40,558 bases of DNA. Origin: Hassallia byssoidea VB512170 (lineage in GTDB: Bacteria; Cyanobacteriota; Cyanobacteriia; Cyanobacteriales; Nostocaceae). The notes beneath the pieces are model-generated. The model did not search any database, was not told where the DNA came from, and saw only the letters and a program-made list of their open reading frames with translations. The position numbers were made by a program, and so were the translations under genes. Below are positions 1 to 8,977 of the stretch, in pieces. The DNA is taken from NCBI RefSeq assembly GCF_000817785.2, contig NZ_JTCM02000057.1:1-40558 (forward strand), written 5' to 3'. Position 1 is the first letter of the stretch, and the number at the start of each line of letters is the position of its first letter.

Positions 1-119
1 CACCAGACGCTCCGCGAACGCTCCTCGCCACTACGAATAGACGGTACAGGCAACCGCGCTGCCTTGACTCACCGCAACGCACTGGCTCCCCTACAATGTA
101 GGTAGTTCACCGCTTAACT
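1..119. repeat. Palindromic repeat region downstream of secA
   Basis: This GC-rich spacer lies beyond the secA stop. Positions 72-92 match 3371-3391 at 20 of 21 bases (core ccgcaacgcRctggctcccc), so the same dispersed repeat flanks secA on both sides. No ORF or RNA gene is recognised, and no clear terminator for secA is visible. Confidence 0.5.
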
Positions 120-2912
120 TCAAACCATCTCTGATGGAGTCTGAACTACTGGTTGCGGTTGCGGTTGAAACATGAACAGTGAGTATACCACATCTCGGCG
201 GATATTCACCATCATATCCAAGAAAAGTTCATATCCCTCGCTCTTGTACTCAATCAGCGGGTCTTTTTGACCGTAGCCGCGCAGTCCCACAGATTCTCGC
301 AAGGCATCCATTTGTTGTAAGTGTTCCCGCCAGAGGGTATCAATTCGCTGTAAGATAAAGAACCTTTCAGCTTGTCGCATTAGTCCGGGCTGCACTTGGT
401 CAACTTGAGCTTCCTTGTTGTCGTAGGCAATTCGCACCTGTTCGTGAAGGAAAAATTTAATTTCGCCAATTGTCATTTCCTCTAATTGATTTGGCTGCAA
501 ATCTTCCAGCAGATAGACGAATTCTTTGACTTTCTCAGCCAGCTTTTCTAATTCCCACTCTTCTGAGGGCAAGTCTGGGTTGATATAATAGTCAACGATC
601 TCATCCATCGTTTTTTCGGCGTACTTGATTACCTGTTCTTTCAAGTCTTGCCCTTCTAGCACCCGACGACGTTCGGCATAAATAGCACGACGTTGATTGT
701 TCATCACTTCGTCGTACTCAAACACCTGTTTGCGGATGTCGTAGTAATAGGTTTCGACTTTTTTCTGAGCGCCTTCTAAACTGTTGGTGAGCATCTTCGA
801 CTCAATAGGCATATCCTCTTCAACATTGAAGGCTTCCATTAAGCGGGCTACGCGATCGCCTCCAAAAATCCGCATCAAGTTATCTTCTAAACTTAAGAAG
901 AATCTTGTCGAACCAGGGTCCCCTTGACGTCCTGCACGTCCGCGCAACTGATTATCTACTCGTCGCGATTCGTGGCGTTCTGTACCAATTACGTGCAAAC
1001 CGCCTAACTGCACTACTTCTTCGTGTTCGCGACTTGTAAACTGTTCGTATTCGTGTTTGACGCGGTTATAAGCTTCGCGCAGAGTTTGAATTACTACGTC
1101 GTCAATTGGCGCTTTTTCTGCCGCCACAGCTACTTTCTCTTCTGCTTCTAATTCGGGTAAACTGCGCTCACCATACTCCCGCACCGCGACTTGTACAGCT
1201 TGTTTCAGCAGTTGTTCTGTTTCTTTTGACAGTTGGATGGGGAATACTTGTGGCGAAGCCTTCCAAGTTTTCACCTTCTTACCAGGGACAAAACCTTGTC
1301 CACCACCAGTGCCTGTAGGCAAACCCGCGTCTCTGTGGACACCAAAAGTATCTTCGTCTTCGGGTTGGACGATGCGGGGCATAAAGTATTCCCGCAGCTT
1401 CAGACGCGCCATATATTCAGAGTTACCACCCAAAATAATGTCAGTACCTCTACCAGCCATGTTGGTGGCGATAGTCACAGCACCTTTCCGTCCGGCTTGG
1501 GCGACAATTTCTGACTCTCGTTCGACGTTTTCTGGTCTTGCGTTGAGCAATTCGTGGGGAATATTTTGTTGCTTGAGAAGCCCGCTGAGATATTCTGATT
1601 TTTCTACGCTTGTGGTTCCTACCAGCACAGGTCTGCCGATTTGGTGCATTTCGGCGCATTCGTTAGCGATCGCCCGCCATTTACCCGGCTCAGTTTTAAA
1701 GACCATATCAGACAAGTCTTGACGCAGCCTTTTCCTGTTGGTCGGAGTTACCGTTACTTCCAGTTTGTAAATTTTTTCAAACTCAGGTTCTTCTGTCTTT
1801 GCTGTTCCGGTCATTCCTCCCAACTTGGGATACAACAAAAACAAATTTTGATAAGTAATCGTCGCCAAAGTTTGCGTTTCCGGCTGAATTTCTACGTGTT
1901 CTTTAGCTTCAATTGCTTGGTGTAGTCCGTCACTCCAACGTCGTCCTGGTAACACCCGACCGGTAAATTCATCGACAATTACCACTTCCCCATTGCGGAC
2001 GATATAATTTACATCCTTGAGGAAAAGTTCTTTCGCTTTAATCGCATTGAAAACAAAGTGTGCCCACGGATCTTCCGGGTCGAATAAATCTCTTACTTCC
2101 AAAAGATTTTCCGCTTGAGCAAAGCCTTCATCGGTCAACAGCACGTTACGCGCTTTTTCATCGACCTCGTAATGCTCATCTTTTTTCAGAGTAAGTGAAA
2201 TTTCCGCAGCTTGCAAATATTTTTCTGTAGGTCTTTCTACCTGCCCGGAAATAATTAGCGGTGTCCGCGCTTCATCAATTAGAATTGAGTCTACTTCGTC
2301 AATTACGCAGTAATTAAAGGGACGTTGCACAACATCTGCCATTGATGTTGCCATGTTATCACGCAGATAGTCAAAACCTACCTCGCTGTTAGTCACATAA
2401 GTGATATCGCAGTTGTAGTTTTTTTGACGTTCGGCGGGAGTCATATTTGCTTGAATTAGCCCCACACTCAACCCCAAAAAGCGATGCACCTGTCCCATCC
2501 ATTCTGCGTCTCGACGAGCCAGGTAATCGTTTACGGTGATAACATGTACACCTTTACCGCTTAAAGCATTTAAATAACTTGGCAAAGTCGCAACCAGGGT
2601 TTTGCCCTCCCCGGTTTTCATTTCGGCAATTTGCCCTGAATGCAGGATAGCACCACCTAAGAGTTGCACATCAAAATGTCGCAACCCTAAAACACGTCTT
2701 GCTGCTTCCCGGACAACAGCATAAGCTTCGGGCAAAATATCATCTGTAGTTTCACCTTTAGCGAGTCGTTGTTGAAACTCTGCTGTTTTACCCTTTAACT
2801 GTTCATCAGAAAGAGCTTTAACTTCTTCTTCTAGAAGGTTAACTTCAGTAATGTAAGGTTGGTATTTTTTCAGCTTACGAGCGTTGGGATCGCCCAACAA
2901 AGTTTTTAGCAT
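120..2912 (-). CDS. secA: Preprotein translocase ATPase SecA
   Basis: SecA is the ATP-driven motor that pushes unfolded preproteins through SecYEG; in cyanobacteria it serves plasma and thylakoid membranes. From the ATG at 2912 the protein is 930 aa, the usual cyanobacterial length. A TTG five codons upstream (2927) is open, but [14 protein letters not shown] is the normal family N-terminus. Visible motifs are Walker A MKTGEGKT (about 98-105), Walker B with [16 protein letters not shown] (about 202), the NBD2 motifs [10 protein letters not shown] and [11 protein letters not shown], and the helical scaffold [11 protein letters not shown] near the C-terminus. The zinc-binding CxCx(n)CH tail of proteobacterial SecA is absent and the protein ends in a Gln/Pro stretch, as is usual for cyanobacteria. 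It stands alone on the minus strand. Confidence 0.98.
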   Translation of the reverse strand: MLKTLLGDPNARKLKKYQPYITEVNLLEEEVKALSDEQLKGKTAEFQQRLAKGETTDDILPEAYAVVREAARRVLGLRHFDVQLLGGAILHSGQIAEMKTGEGKTLVATLPSYLNALSGKGVHVITVNDYLARRDAEWMGQVHRFLGLSVGLIQANMTPAERQKNYNCDITYVTNSEVGFDYLRDNMATSMADVVQRPFNYCVIDEVDSILIDEARTPLIISGQVERPTEKYLQAAEISLTLKKDEHYEVDEKARNVLLTDEGFAQAENLLEVRDLFDPEDPWAHFVFNAIKAKELFLKDVNYIVRNGEVVIVDEFTGRVLPGRRWSDGLHQAIEAKEHVEIQPETQTLATITYQNLFLLYPKLGGMTGTAKTEEPEFEKIYKLEVTVTPTNRKRLRQDLSDMVFKTEPGKWRAIANECAEMHQIGRPVLVGTTSVEKSEYLSGLLKQQNIPHELLNARPENVERESEIVAQAGRKGAVTIATNMAGRGTDIILGGNSEYMARLKLREYFMPRIVQPEDEDTFGVHRDAGLPTGTGGGQGFVPGKKVKTWKASPQVFPIQLSKETEQLLKQAVQVAVREYGERSLPELEAEEKVAVAAEKAPIDDVVIQTLREAYNRVKHEYEQFTSREHEEVVQLGGLHVIGTERHESRRVDNQLRGRAGRQGDPGSTRFFLSLEDNLMRIFGGDRVARLMEAFNVEEDMPIESKMLTNSLEGAQKKVETYYYDIRKQVFEYDEVMNNQRRAIYAERRRVLEGQDLKEQVIKYAEKTMDEIVDYYINPDLPSEEWELEKLAEKVKEFVYLLEDLQPNQLEEMTIGEIKFFLHEQVRIAYDNKEAQVDQVQPGLMRQAERFFILQRIDTLWREHLQQMDALRESVGLRGYGQKDPLIEYKSEGYELFLDMMVNIRRDVVYSLFMFQPQPQPVVQTPSEMV

Positions 2913-2966
2913 GGCGTTTGTTTTCAACTAAATCAAGAGGGGATGGAGATTAAAGGTTTGGCATTT

Positions 2967-2972
2967 ATTATA
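2967..2972 (-). promoter_or_regulatory. Possible -10 box for secA
   Basis: Read on the minus strand, TATAAT lies about 55 bases upstream of the secA ATG at 2912. No convincing -35 hexamer sits at 16-18 bases, so this is only a candidate. Confidence 0.25.
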
Positions 2973-3189
2973 AGCATTTAACCCAACCGAGCCGTGAGAG
3001 CGCAAGGTCGATCGGTTGAAGCAGGAGAATTAACTCAAAAACCTAGTCGCTTGTCGAGCCAATCAGTCTACTTAACGATTGGTTTAACTCATATCTTATA
3101 ATTTGAAACTTATTTCATAGTATCATTTTGCCTTCAGCACTCGAAGGTTATAGCCAACCATGCGACTGTAGCGATCGCCCTACTTGCGG

Positions 3190-3477
3190 AGTGGAGGAGG
3201 GGGGGATGGGGGGAGGGGGGGATGGGGAGAGGGGGGGATGGGGGGATGGGGAGATGGGGGGATGGGGAGATGGGGAGATGGGGAGATGGGGGGAAAGAAG
3301 AATTATTCTCCTTGTCTTTTTGTCTCCTTGTCCCCCTTGTCCACGCCAGTCGCTACAACGGAGGAGACCTCCGCAACGCGCTGGCTCCCCTTGTCCCCCT
3401 TGTCTCCTTGTCTCCTTGTCTTTTTGTCCCCCTTGTCCCCCACTCCCCACTCCCCACTCCCCACTCCCCCACTCCTC
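3190..3477. repeat. Strand-asymmetric short tandem repeats
   Basis: About 3190-3297 is almost pure purine plus T, built from units such as gggggat and ggggagat. About 3305-3477 is pyrimidine-rich, built from cttgtctcc, cttgtcccc and ccactcc units, and is interrupted at 3350-3391 by a dispersed palindromic repeat. The two halves are partly complementary and could fold. This is a typical STRR tract of filamentous cyanobacteria. A related cttgtctccc/ggacaagg tract sits inside the coding gene at 20127-23990. Confidence 0.85.
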
Positions 3478-4011
3478 CTACTTCCACTCTGAAGTCAGGC
3501 TGCGAAAGTTGAAGTCACTAGCGCTGGGATGACAGCTGACACAGCTACCTACTTGCACTGGGCGTGGTAGTTGCACTTTGGGATGCAAAGCTTTAAAATA
3601 GCGCGAATCGCTGAGGCGATACGGTGTTGGTTCTTCTTTGAGGTGGGAACGGGAAAAAGTTGACAAATATCTCCATACCAGGATGCGCGGTGGATCGACT
3701 AAAGGTTTGAGTTGTACGCCGTAGTGCTGCGAATCTTGCAGAAGGTTTTTCCAGGTTTGGGTGGGAAAAACAGCCGGGGAAAGGGCAATGTGACAAGTAG
3801 AGCAGTTTTCTAAATATAGTTGTTGTCCTAACTGATATTGTGCTGGCACTACGTCAACCGTGCCCACTTCTGACGTGTTTGTAGCACCTTGGACGTTAGT
3901 TGCCAAAAAAAGAAGCCAGCCCATAGCCAGACTCCACGCTAAAATTATCACCATTAAACCGATAGTTTTTCGTTTTGTTGGGCGGGATTTGCGCTTCACG
4001 AGATTTGACAT
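3478..4011 (-). CDS. Membrane-anchored di-heme cytochrome c
   Basis: This is a 177-aa protein with a basic N-terminus and one hydrophobic segment (about 17-38, uncleaved anchor or signal peptide). Two CxxCH heme c sites follow: CSTCH at 70-74 and CVSCH at 157-161. The wide spacing and small size fit the di-heme cytochrome c (DHC) family of cyanobacteria and proteobacteria. The hemes would lie on the lumenal or periplasmic side, so a role in electron transfer is likely, but the partner cannot be told from this sequence. The start is the ATG at 4011. The stop codon abuts the repeat tract at 3190-3477, so the last codons may have been shaped by it. It is monocistronic between repeat-rich spacers. 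Confidence 0.85.
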   Translation of the reverse strand: MSNLVKRKSRPTKRKTIGLMVIILAWSLAMGWLLFLATNVQGATNTSEVGTVDVVPAQYQLGQQLYLENCSTCHIALSPAVFPTQTWKNLLQDSQHYGVQLKPLVDPPRILVWRYLSTFSRSHLKEEPTPYRLSDSRYFKALHPKVQLPRPVQVGSCVSCHPSASDFNFRSLTSEWK

Positions 4012-4127
4012 TGCTCTGACTCACAGATATTTGAATGTGGCGCTTGAGCTAATCATAGGACTTATGCTGCGCTTGTGGTGTTTCTGACTTTGCTTAAATA
4101 TTGCCGGATAACAATTTATTTGTCGTG

Positions 4128-4248
4128 TTATCAAATTAATCTGGTTAAATAAGTCAACTAAATTAAACATAAAATGCCATTATAGGGGGGTCCCCCCCTA
4201 TTTTTAGTTTATTTAGGTTGAATTACTTATCAAATTAATCTTGTTAAA
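4128..4248. repeat. Palindromic element flanked by 22-bp direct repeats
   Basis: The 22-mers at 4128-4149 and 4227-4248 (both starting ttatcaaattaatct) differ at one base and flank a roughly 77-bp imperfect palindrome. Its centre is tagggggg / ccccccta (4183-4200), followed on the plus strand by ttttt. It resembles a small mobile or REP-like element. The T-run is on the strand opposite the neighbouring genes, so I do not call it their terminator. Confidence 0.6.
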
Positions 4249-4266
4249 GATTTTTGCTTCTTGTTT

Positions 4267-5199
4267 TCACAGTTGCTGAGTTTGAGACGCGACTAACTCA
4301 CGTAGCCAAATGTGTTGCGGATCGTAATGGCAACGCTCATGCCAAACCTGTATATAGTTGTAATTACCAAGTTCAATCGGTGGTTCAAGCACAGCCAGGT
4401 TTGTATATTTAGCAAACAGCATGGCAATTCGACGAGGCAAGGTAAAAATCAGATCGGTCTGTTGCACAATCAGAGGAACCGAGAGAAAATGCGGTATCTT
4501 CAACATCACTCGACGTTTTACGCCTAAATTTGACAACACATTATCCACATGGGTTTTAGTTGGACTCGGAACTATGTTTGCAGGCGTGATGAACCCGTGT
4601 GGCAAAGCAATGTAAGATTCAAGTGTAAAATTTGTTTGAGCGATCGGATGATCGGCGCGAATGACGCACAGATAATCTTCTACAAGTAACTTTTGGGATT
4701 TAAATTCCTCAGTTTCCGGTAGATTTAGAACTCCTAAACCTAGATCGATCACTCCATTTCGCAAGTCATCTAATATGTCAGAACGCCAATTATTGCATTC
4801 TAAATTCAGTTGAGGAGCTGCCCTGGAAATTTGATTTAAAACTGAAGGAAGAATCACGGCGGTTGCATAATCTGACGCACCTAATCGAATCGTGCCTTGT
4901 GCTGTTTTTGGATCAAAAACGGTTGGTTGAATTAACTGCTCAATATTTAACAAAATTTTTTGTAATGGCTCTAGTAACTCAAGAGCGCGTGGTGTAGGAG
5001 TCATGCCTTTGGCAGAGCGCACTAGCAGTGGATCGTTGAACACTTGACGCAATCGCCCAAGCGCATGACTGGTAGCGGATTGACTCAAACCAATTTTTTC
5101 TCCAGCATTCGTGACGTTACGCTCTTCGAGCAAGGCAGATAACACCAGTAGCAGATTAAAATCCAATGTTAATAAATCTATTTTATGCATATGTATCAT
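4267..5199 (-). CDS. LysR-type transcriptional regulator
   Basis: This 310-aa protein has the standard LTTR size. The N-terminal winged helix-turn-helix is at about residues 12-70, with LLVLSALLEERNVTNAGEKI and then the recognition helix LSQSATSHALGRLR. The rest is a type-2 periplasmic-binding-like effector domain, containing GTIRLGASDYATAVILP and the GVIDLGLGVL region, most like the NodD/LinR branch. The effector is unknown. LTTRs often control a divergent gene, but the 678 bases upstream (5200-5877) hold only a short doubtful ORF and repeats, so the usual partner seems to be absent. The start is the ATG at 5199; an ATG three codons later (5190) is an alternative. Confidence 0.92.
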   Translation of the reverse strand: MIHMHKIDLLTLDFNLLLVLSALLEERNVTNAGEKIGLSQSATSHALGRLRQVFNDPLLVRSAKGMTPTPRALELLEPLQKILLNIEQLIQPTVFDPKTAQGTIRLGASDYATAVILPSVLNQISRAAPQLNLECNNWRSDILDDLRNGVIDLGLGVLNLPETEEFKSQKLLVEDYLCVIRADHPIAQTNFTLESYIALPHGFITPANIVPSPTKTHVDNVLSNLGVKRRVMLKIPHFLSVPLIVQQTDLIFTLPRRIAMLFAKYTNLAVLEPPIELGNYNYIQVWHERCHYDPQHIWLRELVASQTQQL

Positions 5200-5877
5200 T
5201 CATATCATGCATTTGACAAAGCATAGTAAATTCTCTAACATACATCTTATGTTTTTAAATGATTGCAGAAAAAGTCAAAATAATTGGTAATTTCAATCAG
5301 TGGGAGCTTGAATCCAGGTAATTGTTGACTGATTTCTCCTTGATGGTACAACCGAACAGTTTATCCGTGGAATTAATCGATGGTTGCAAAATCTAAAATT
5401 CCCAAGCCCCCGAATTTATCCGTGGGGTTAATCCAAAATCCAAAATCTAAAATCCAAAATTGCCTGACCGCCCAATTAAAAAACAGCGTGTTTGCAAATA
5501 CCAATGAATTATGAATTATTAGGTCAAATTTCTCCGGGACTGGTACGAATTACAATTAATCCAATGATGCTAATTGGAGCGGGTGCTTTTGTGTGGATAA
5601 TATACCAACTTCAAGCACTTGCCGAGCCAAAAAATATGTATGATACATCGCACTTGCGACTTATATTGCCAGGGTCGCAGTCAGTTATTATGCAATACTT
5701 TCCAAAGCTGATTGTGATGCAGGTGCAGACAGTTTTTACTACTATGTTGAAGCGGCAATTTTAAGAAACTTTTAAATTAAACTTCTCAAAACTTTACTGA
5801 AAAACCTATTGATAAATTGGTTACTTAGTATTATTGTACTTTAACAGAGTCAGATTTCAAACTATCTATTAACAATC
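5200..5877. other. Repeat-bearing spacer upstream of lysR
   Basis: No gene here can be supported. A plus-strand ORF at 5492-5764 (TTG start; ATG at 5504; about 86-90 aa) has a hydrophobic N-terminal stretch but no recognised similarity and unconvincing composition. A 20-codon ORF starts with the ATG at about 5259 directly opposite lysR and could be the stub of a lost divergent partner. Positions 5388-5461 carry a dispersed repeat. Confidence 0.5.
5388..5461. repeat. ccaaaatctaaaat-type tandem repeat
   Basis: Heptad-like units (aatccaaaatc, aatctaaaat) are repeated, and the phrase atttatccgtggggttaatc is partly echoed at 5359-5378. The same aatccaaaatc units reappear inside a coding gene at 25570-25603. 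Confidence 0.7.
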
Positions 5878-7887
5878 GTGGTAAAAACTGATAATACCAG
5901 CGTGTCTGCTGCACAGAAGGATGATTATCCCGGACGTGCATACTTTATTCGGCATGGTGAAAGCACCAGTAACGAACGTAACATTTTTGCCGGGGTATTA
6001 GATGTTGACCTGACCGCATTTGGGAGGTTGCAGGCACGCCGTGCAGGTGTTGATATTAAGAAAAAAGGCGTGAAGTTTGATGCAGTATATGTTTCTCACA
6101 TGAGACGGGCGCGACAAACTTGTGAAATCGCTCTTGCTGAAAGTCAAGCGCTGAAGTCGCCCGATATCCCTGTTCAAATCGACCATCGAATTAGCGAGAA
6201 ATCCTTTGGCATTTTTGCGGGACGTAACCTGAATTTGCTGCGTCTTGCTTTGGGCTACGAAGGTTTCGAGGAAATGTTGCATTCCCATAACGAAGCACCT
6301 CCAGCAGGCGAGAAGATTGCCCAAGTTTACGGACGCGCTGCTTCTTTCTACGAAGAGCGGGTTGTACCGCACTTAAAACGGGGCGAAACTGTTTTAGTAG
6401 TCTGCCACCAATATGTATTAGAGCCTTTAGCACTTTATTTAAGCGATTTACCACCGACTGATTATAAACATCTGAAACTCCCCAATGGTAAAGCTCTCAG
6501 CGGTGAGGAGTTAGTCAAGTTTCGCGGCAAAGAATCTGGCGGTGCAGCTTCGGTGCGTAAACAGATCAACGATCTGTCAATTATGTGGGCAATTTTGCTG
6601 TATGCTGCTGCTTTCTTACTGGGAAGCTTGGTAAGGGCAGTCAGCGCTTCTGCGGTCGGAATTCCCTCAGAATTATTTCGAGCGATAATCGTTGTCTGTC
6701 TGGCGGCTTCAACGTTTTATACTTACCTAGACATTGACTTTGCAGCCAGTAAACGCAAAGTAACTCCAACTGTGAAGTATATAGTTTATGCGTGGATGTT
6801 GGCGAGATGGGTAGTTGGGCTAGCTTTAATATTTTCGGGAATTTTGTATCAAAGTCCCGGCGATTTGTACAAAGTTATGTGGGTGCTTTTTTGGATGGTG
6901 CCACCCGCCCTTACTTCCCCAGTTTTATCGGTACTTTGGGGCGGTAATCTTTATCCGTCGGCTATCTTATCAAGGACATTATCAATTATCGCTCCAGTGG
7001 CACTGATTGTGACATTTGGCTTGGCAAAACAATTACCAATTAACTCTTCGAGCCTGATATTTTTCGGTGTCATTCTAATTGTTGGTTTGGCAATACCGGG
7101 AGCTTTAGCCCAGTTTTGGCGTGACAAATCTCCTGTTGAATCAAATCACCACAGTAAGAATTGGAAATTTATTGGAGTGCTGGCGGTTGCATTCATGGCT
7201 TTAGCAACTGGCTTTCAGTTTACTCCATCAACATTTATCTCAGACTTATTTTACTCAACAGATGCAAACCGCTCTCTAGCTTGTCTGCAACAATTGGCAG
7301 TGGCAACATTAGTCTTTATCTTAATGCGCGTCTTTGCTGTATTAACTTCAGTGTTTACAAAAGACAAGCTGATCAAGGCAGAAGCGAGGGATGCTTATAT
7401 CCTGCTTGTTAATCCAAACTTTTTCCTTTGGGCAGCTCTTTTCCTCGGAGTTAGTGCAACTGCAAATCCAGAAGCTGTAAGTTATGCAATTTTTTGGGCA
7501 GCATTAGGATTTTTCTGCATACCACTGGTCGAGCAGATATTGTTTATGAATTCATTTGGTAATGAATTATTGCGCGAAACACTGCGTTCTTCGAGAATGG
7601 CAACAGAAGATGTGAGAAAACTTTTTCATCAATTGGATACAGATGGAAGCAATGCACTCGATAAAGACGAAATTATGGAGCTTTTAGGGCGAATAGAAGA
7701 TATGACAACAGGTGAACGCTCCTCTGAAGATGTTAGGAGGTACGTAACTGATTATCTTTTTGCCACTCTTGACTCCGATAAAAATGGGACGGTTGATTTG
7801 CAAGAGTTAGAAGAGTATGTATCAACCTACGGGTTAGTTGCTAACCTTAACGTTGTCTCTGCTGCTGCATCCCCAGTAACAACATAA
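5878..7887 (+). CDS. Histidine phosphatase / multi-TM / EF-hand fusion protein
   Basis: This 669-aa protein has three parts. Residues 20-200 form a histidine-phosphatase (phosphoglycerate-mutase-like) domain: the RHGE motif at 25-28 supplies the catalytic His26, and CHQ at 176-178 supplies the second catalytic His177. Residues about 233-560 are strongly hydrophobic with perhaps 8-10 membrane segments. The C-terminus has two canonical EF-hand loops, DTDGSNALDKDE (587-598) and DSDKNGTVDLQE (632-643). This suggests a membrane phosphatase or transporter under calcium control, but the substrate is unknown. No ATG gives the full domain, so the start is the GTG at 5878. It heads a co-directional run, with the carbonic anhydrase gene 143 bases downstream. 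I do not recall this architecture as a named family. Confidence 0.85.
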   Translation: MVKTDNTSVSAAQKDDYPGRAYFIRHGESTSNERNIFAGVLDVDLTAFGRLQARRAGVDIKKKGVKFDAVYVSHMRRARQTCEIALAESQALKSPDIPVQIDHRISEKSFGIFAGRNLNLLRLALGYEGFEEMLHSHNEAPPAGEKIAQVYGRAASFYEERVVPHLKRGETVLVVCHQYVLEPLALYLSDLPPTDYKHLKLPNGKALSGEELVKFRGKESGGAASVRKQINDLSIMWAILLYAAAFLLGSLVRAVSASAVGIPSELFRAIIVVCLAASTFYTYLDIDFAASKRKVTPTVKYIVYAWMLARWVVGLALIFSGILYQSPGDLYKVMWVLFWMVPPALTSPVLSVLWGGNLYPSAILSRTLSIIAPVALIVTFGLAKQLPINSSSLIFFGVILIVGLAIPGALAQFWRDKSPVESNHHSKNWKFIGVLAVAFMALATGFQFTPSTFISDLFYSTDANRSLACLQQLAVATLVFILMRVFAVLTSVFTKDKLIKAEARDAYILLVNPNFFLWAALFLGVSATANPEAVSYAIFWAALGFFCIPLVEQILFMNSFGNELLRETLRSSRMATEDVRKLFHQLDTDGSNALDKDEIMELLGRIEDMTTGERSSEDVRRYVTDYLFATLDSDKNGTVDLQELEEYVSTYGLVANLNVVSAAASPVTT

Positions 7888-8030
7888 TCAAGCGAGGCAG
7901 AGTAAACGCATCTTAATTAGTCTTGACAAAACCCTTGGTTAGTGCATCCACGGAATCATAACTTATCGTTTTGCCCTGCCCTCATCCTCCAACTTTTTCT
8001 CCCATCACAAAACGCGAACTGCAAACAATA

Positions 8031-8798
8031 ATGGATAGACGAACCTTACTTAAACTCTTTGGATTTGGGACGCTGGAAATTTCGTTGGGTGTCAGTTTCC
8101 CATCAAGAGTGTCTGCTGTTGGACAAGTTCACTGGGGCTATATCGGAGAAAGCGGTGCCCAGAATTGGGGGAACCTGTCTCCCGAATTTCAACTGTGCAA
8201 AACGGGAATCCGGCAATCGCCAATTGATTTGCACGGAGCAGTCCCAGCCCAACTGTCACCAATTGAAATTGATTATAAGGAAAGTCCTCTACGCATCGTC
8301 AATAACGGTCATACCATCCAAGTGAACTATGAACCGGGAAGCTCAATTAAGCTAGACGGTCAGACCTTTAACCTGGTGCAATTTCACTTCCACGACCCCA
8401 GCGAACACACCATTGATAAAAAATTATTTGACATGGAATTGCATCTAGTGCATCGCAGCGAGGCTGGTGCGCTAGCTGTGATTGGAGTGTTATTGAAGCA
8501 GGGACAACACAATGCTGCCCTGCAACCGATCTGGGACGCATTCCCAAGTAGCAATCAACCAGAGCAAGTAGTGAAGACAGTGAAGGTAAATGCAGAGCAA
8601 TTTTTACCAAAAGACCGAAAAATTTACCGCTACTTTGGCTCTCTGACGACGCCACCCTGCTCCCAAGGAGTGAACTGGATTGTGATGCAGCAGCCTATCG
8701 AAATCTCACAAAATCAGATTCAGCGATTTGCCGACTTAATATCTATTGATGCCAGACCTGTGCAACCGCTAAACAATCGCTTTGTATTGCGTTCTTGA
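8031..8798 (+). CDS. ecaA: Secreted alpha-carbonic anhydrase
   Basis: This alpha-class carbonic anhydrase interconverts CO2 and bicarbonate. From the ATG at 8031 it is 255 aa; an in-frame TTG at 7971 would add 20 residues before the signal peptide and is unlikely. The N-terminus MDRRTLLKLFGFGTLEISLG, ending near SAVGQ, resembles a signal peptide with a twin-arginine flavour, so it is probably periplasmic. All active-site features are present: zinc ligands His119 and His121 (QFHFH) and His138 (ELHLVH), the proton-shuttle His94 in NNGH, the substrate-pocket SLTTPPC, and Cys56 and Cys210 positioned for the conserved disulfide. The name ecaA follows cyanobacterial extracellular alpha-CAs. It lies between the EF-hand phosphatase and an mscS-like gene. 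Confidence 0.95.
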   Translation: MDRRTLLKLFGFGTLEISLGVSFPSRVSAVGQVHWGYIGESGAQNWGNLSPEFQLCKTGIRQSPIDLHGAVPAQLSPIEIDYKESPLRIVNNGHTIQVNYEPGSSIKLDGQTFNLVQFHFHDPSEHTIDKKLFDMELHLVHRSEAGALAVIGVLLKQGQHNAALQPIWDAFPSSNQPEQVVKTVKVNAEQFLPKDRKIYRYFGSLTTPPCSQGVNWIVMQQPIEISQNQIQRFADLISIDARPVQPLNNRFVLRS

Positions 8799-8801
8799 AG
8801 A

Positions 8802-8944
8802 CCCGATTTTTAAGAAGCAAGTCAAGGTAGTTGAAAGAGAATAAACGTATTTGTAGGGACAATTCATGAATTGTCCCTACACCAAGCGACGAAACAATCC
8901 CCGATTTCTAACAAGCAAGTCAAGGGAGTTGAAAGAGAATAAAC
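8802..8944. repeat. 45-bp direct repeats flanking a 30-bp perfect palindrome
   Basis: Positions 8802-8846 and 8900-8944 match at 42 of 45 bases. Between them, 8852-8881 is a perfect palindrome centred on aattca/tgaatt, with arms starting tgtagggac. The palindrome is a common cyanobacterial dispersed repeat. The duplication around it probably arose on insertion or by tandem duplication. It sits just after ecaA and before the mscS-like gene. Confidence 0.75.
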
Positions 8945-8977
8945 TGCAACGTTGTGTAAGTATCAAATTAGATAACC

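Larger units (their letters stand above)
2913..3477. other. secA/cytochrome intergenic region
   Basis: This 565-base stretch has no supported gene. The secA leader occupies roughly 2913-3130. From about 3190 onward the DNA is low-complexity tandem repeat, described separately. ORFs of 96-134 codons that run through it on both strands have Gly/Met/Trp-rich or Pro/Ser-rich translations that simply mirror the repeat, and they are not genes. Confidence 0.7.

Noticed and set aside
1237-1722. 161-codon plus-strand ORF (and several smaller ones) inside secA
   Set aside because: It lies antisense to a fully conserved SecA coding region, and its translation has no domain or signal.
3128-3532. ORFs of 96-134 codons through the G-rich/C-rich tract
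   Set aside because: The translations are repeat-derived (GWGDGEMG, PPCPPLP) and open on both strands because of low complexity.
4183-4205. Rho-independent terminator
   Set aside because: The GC stem and T-run read on the plus strand, while both flanking genes are on the minus strand. It fits a palindromic repeat better.
5492-5764. Plus-strand ORF of about 90 codons
   Set aside because: It has no recognised family, a poor start context and a repeat-bearing surround. It is described only as doubtful content of the spacer.
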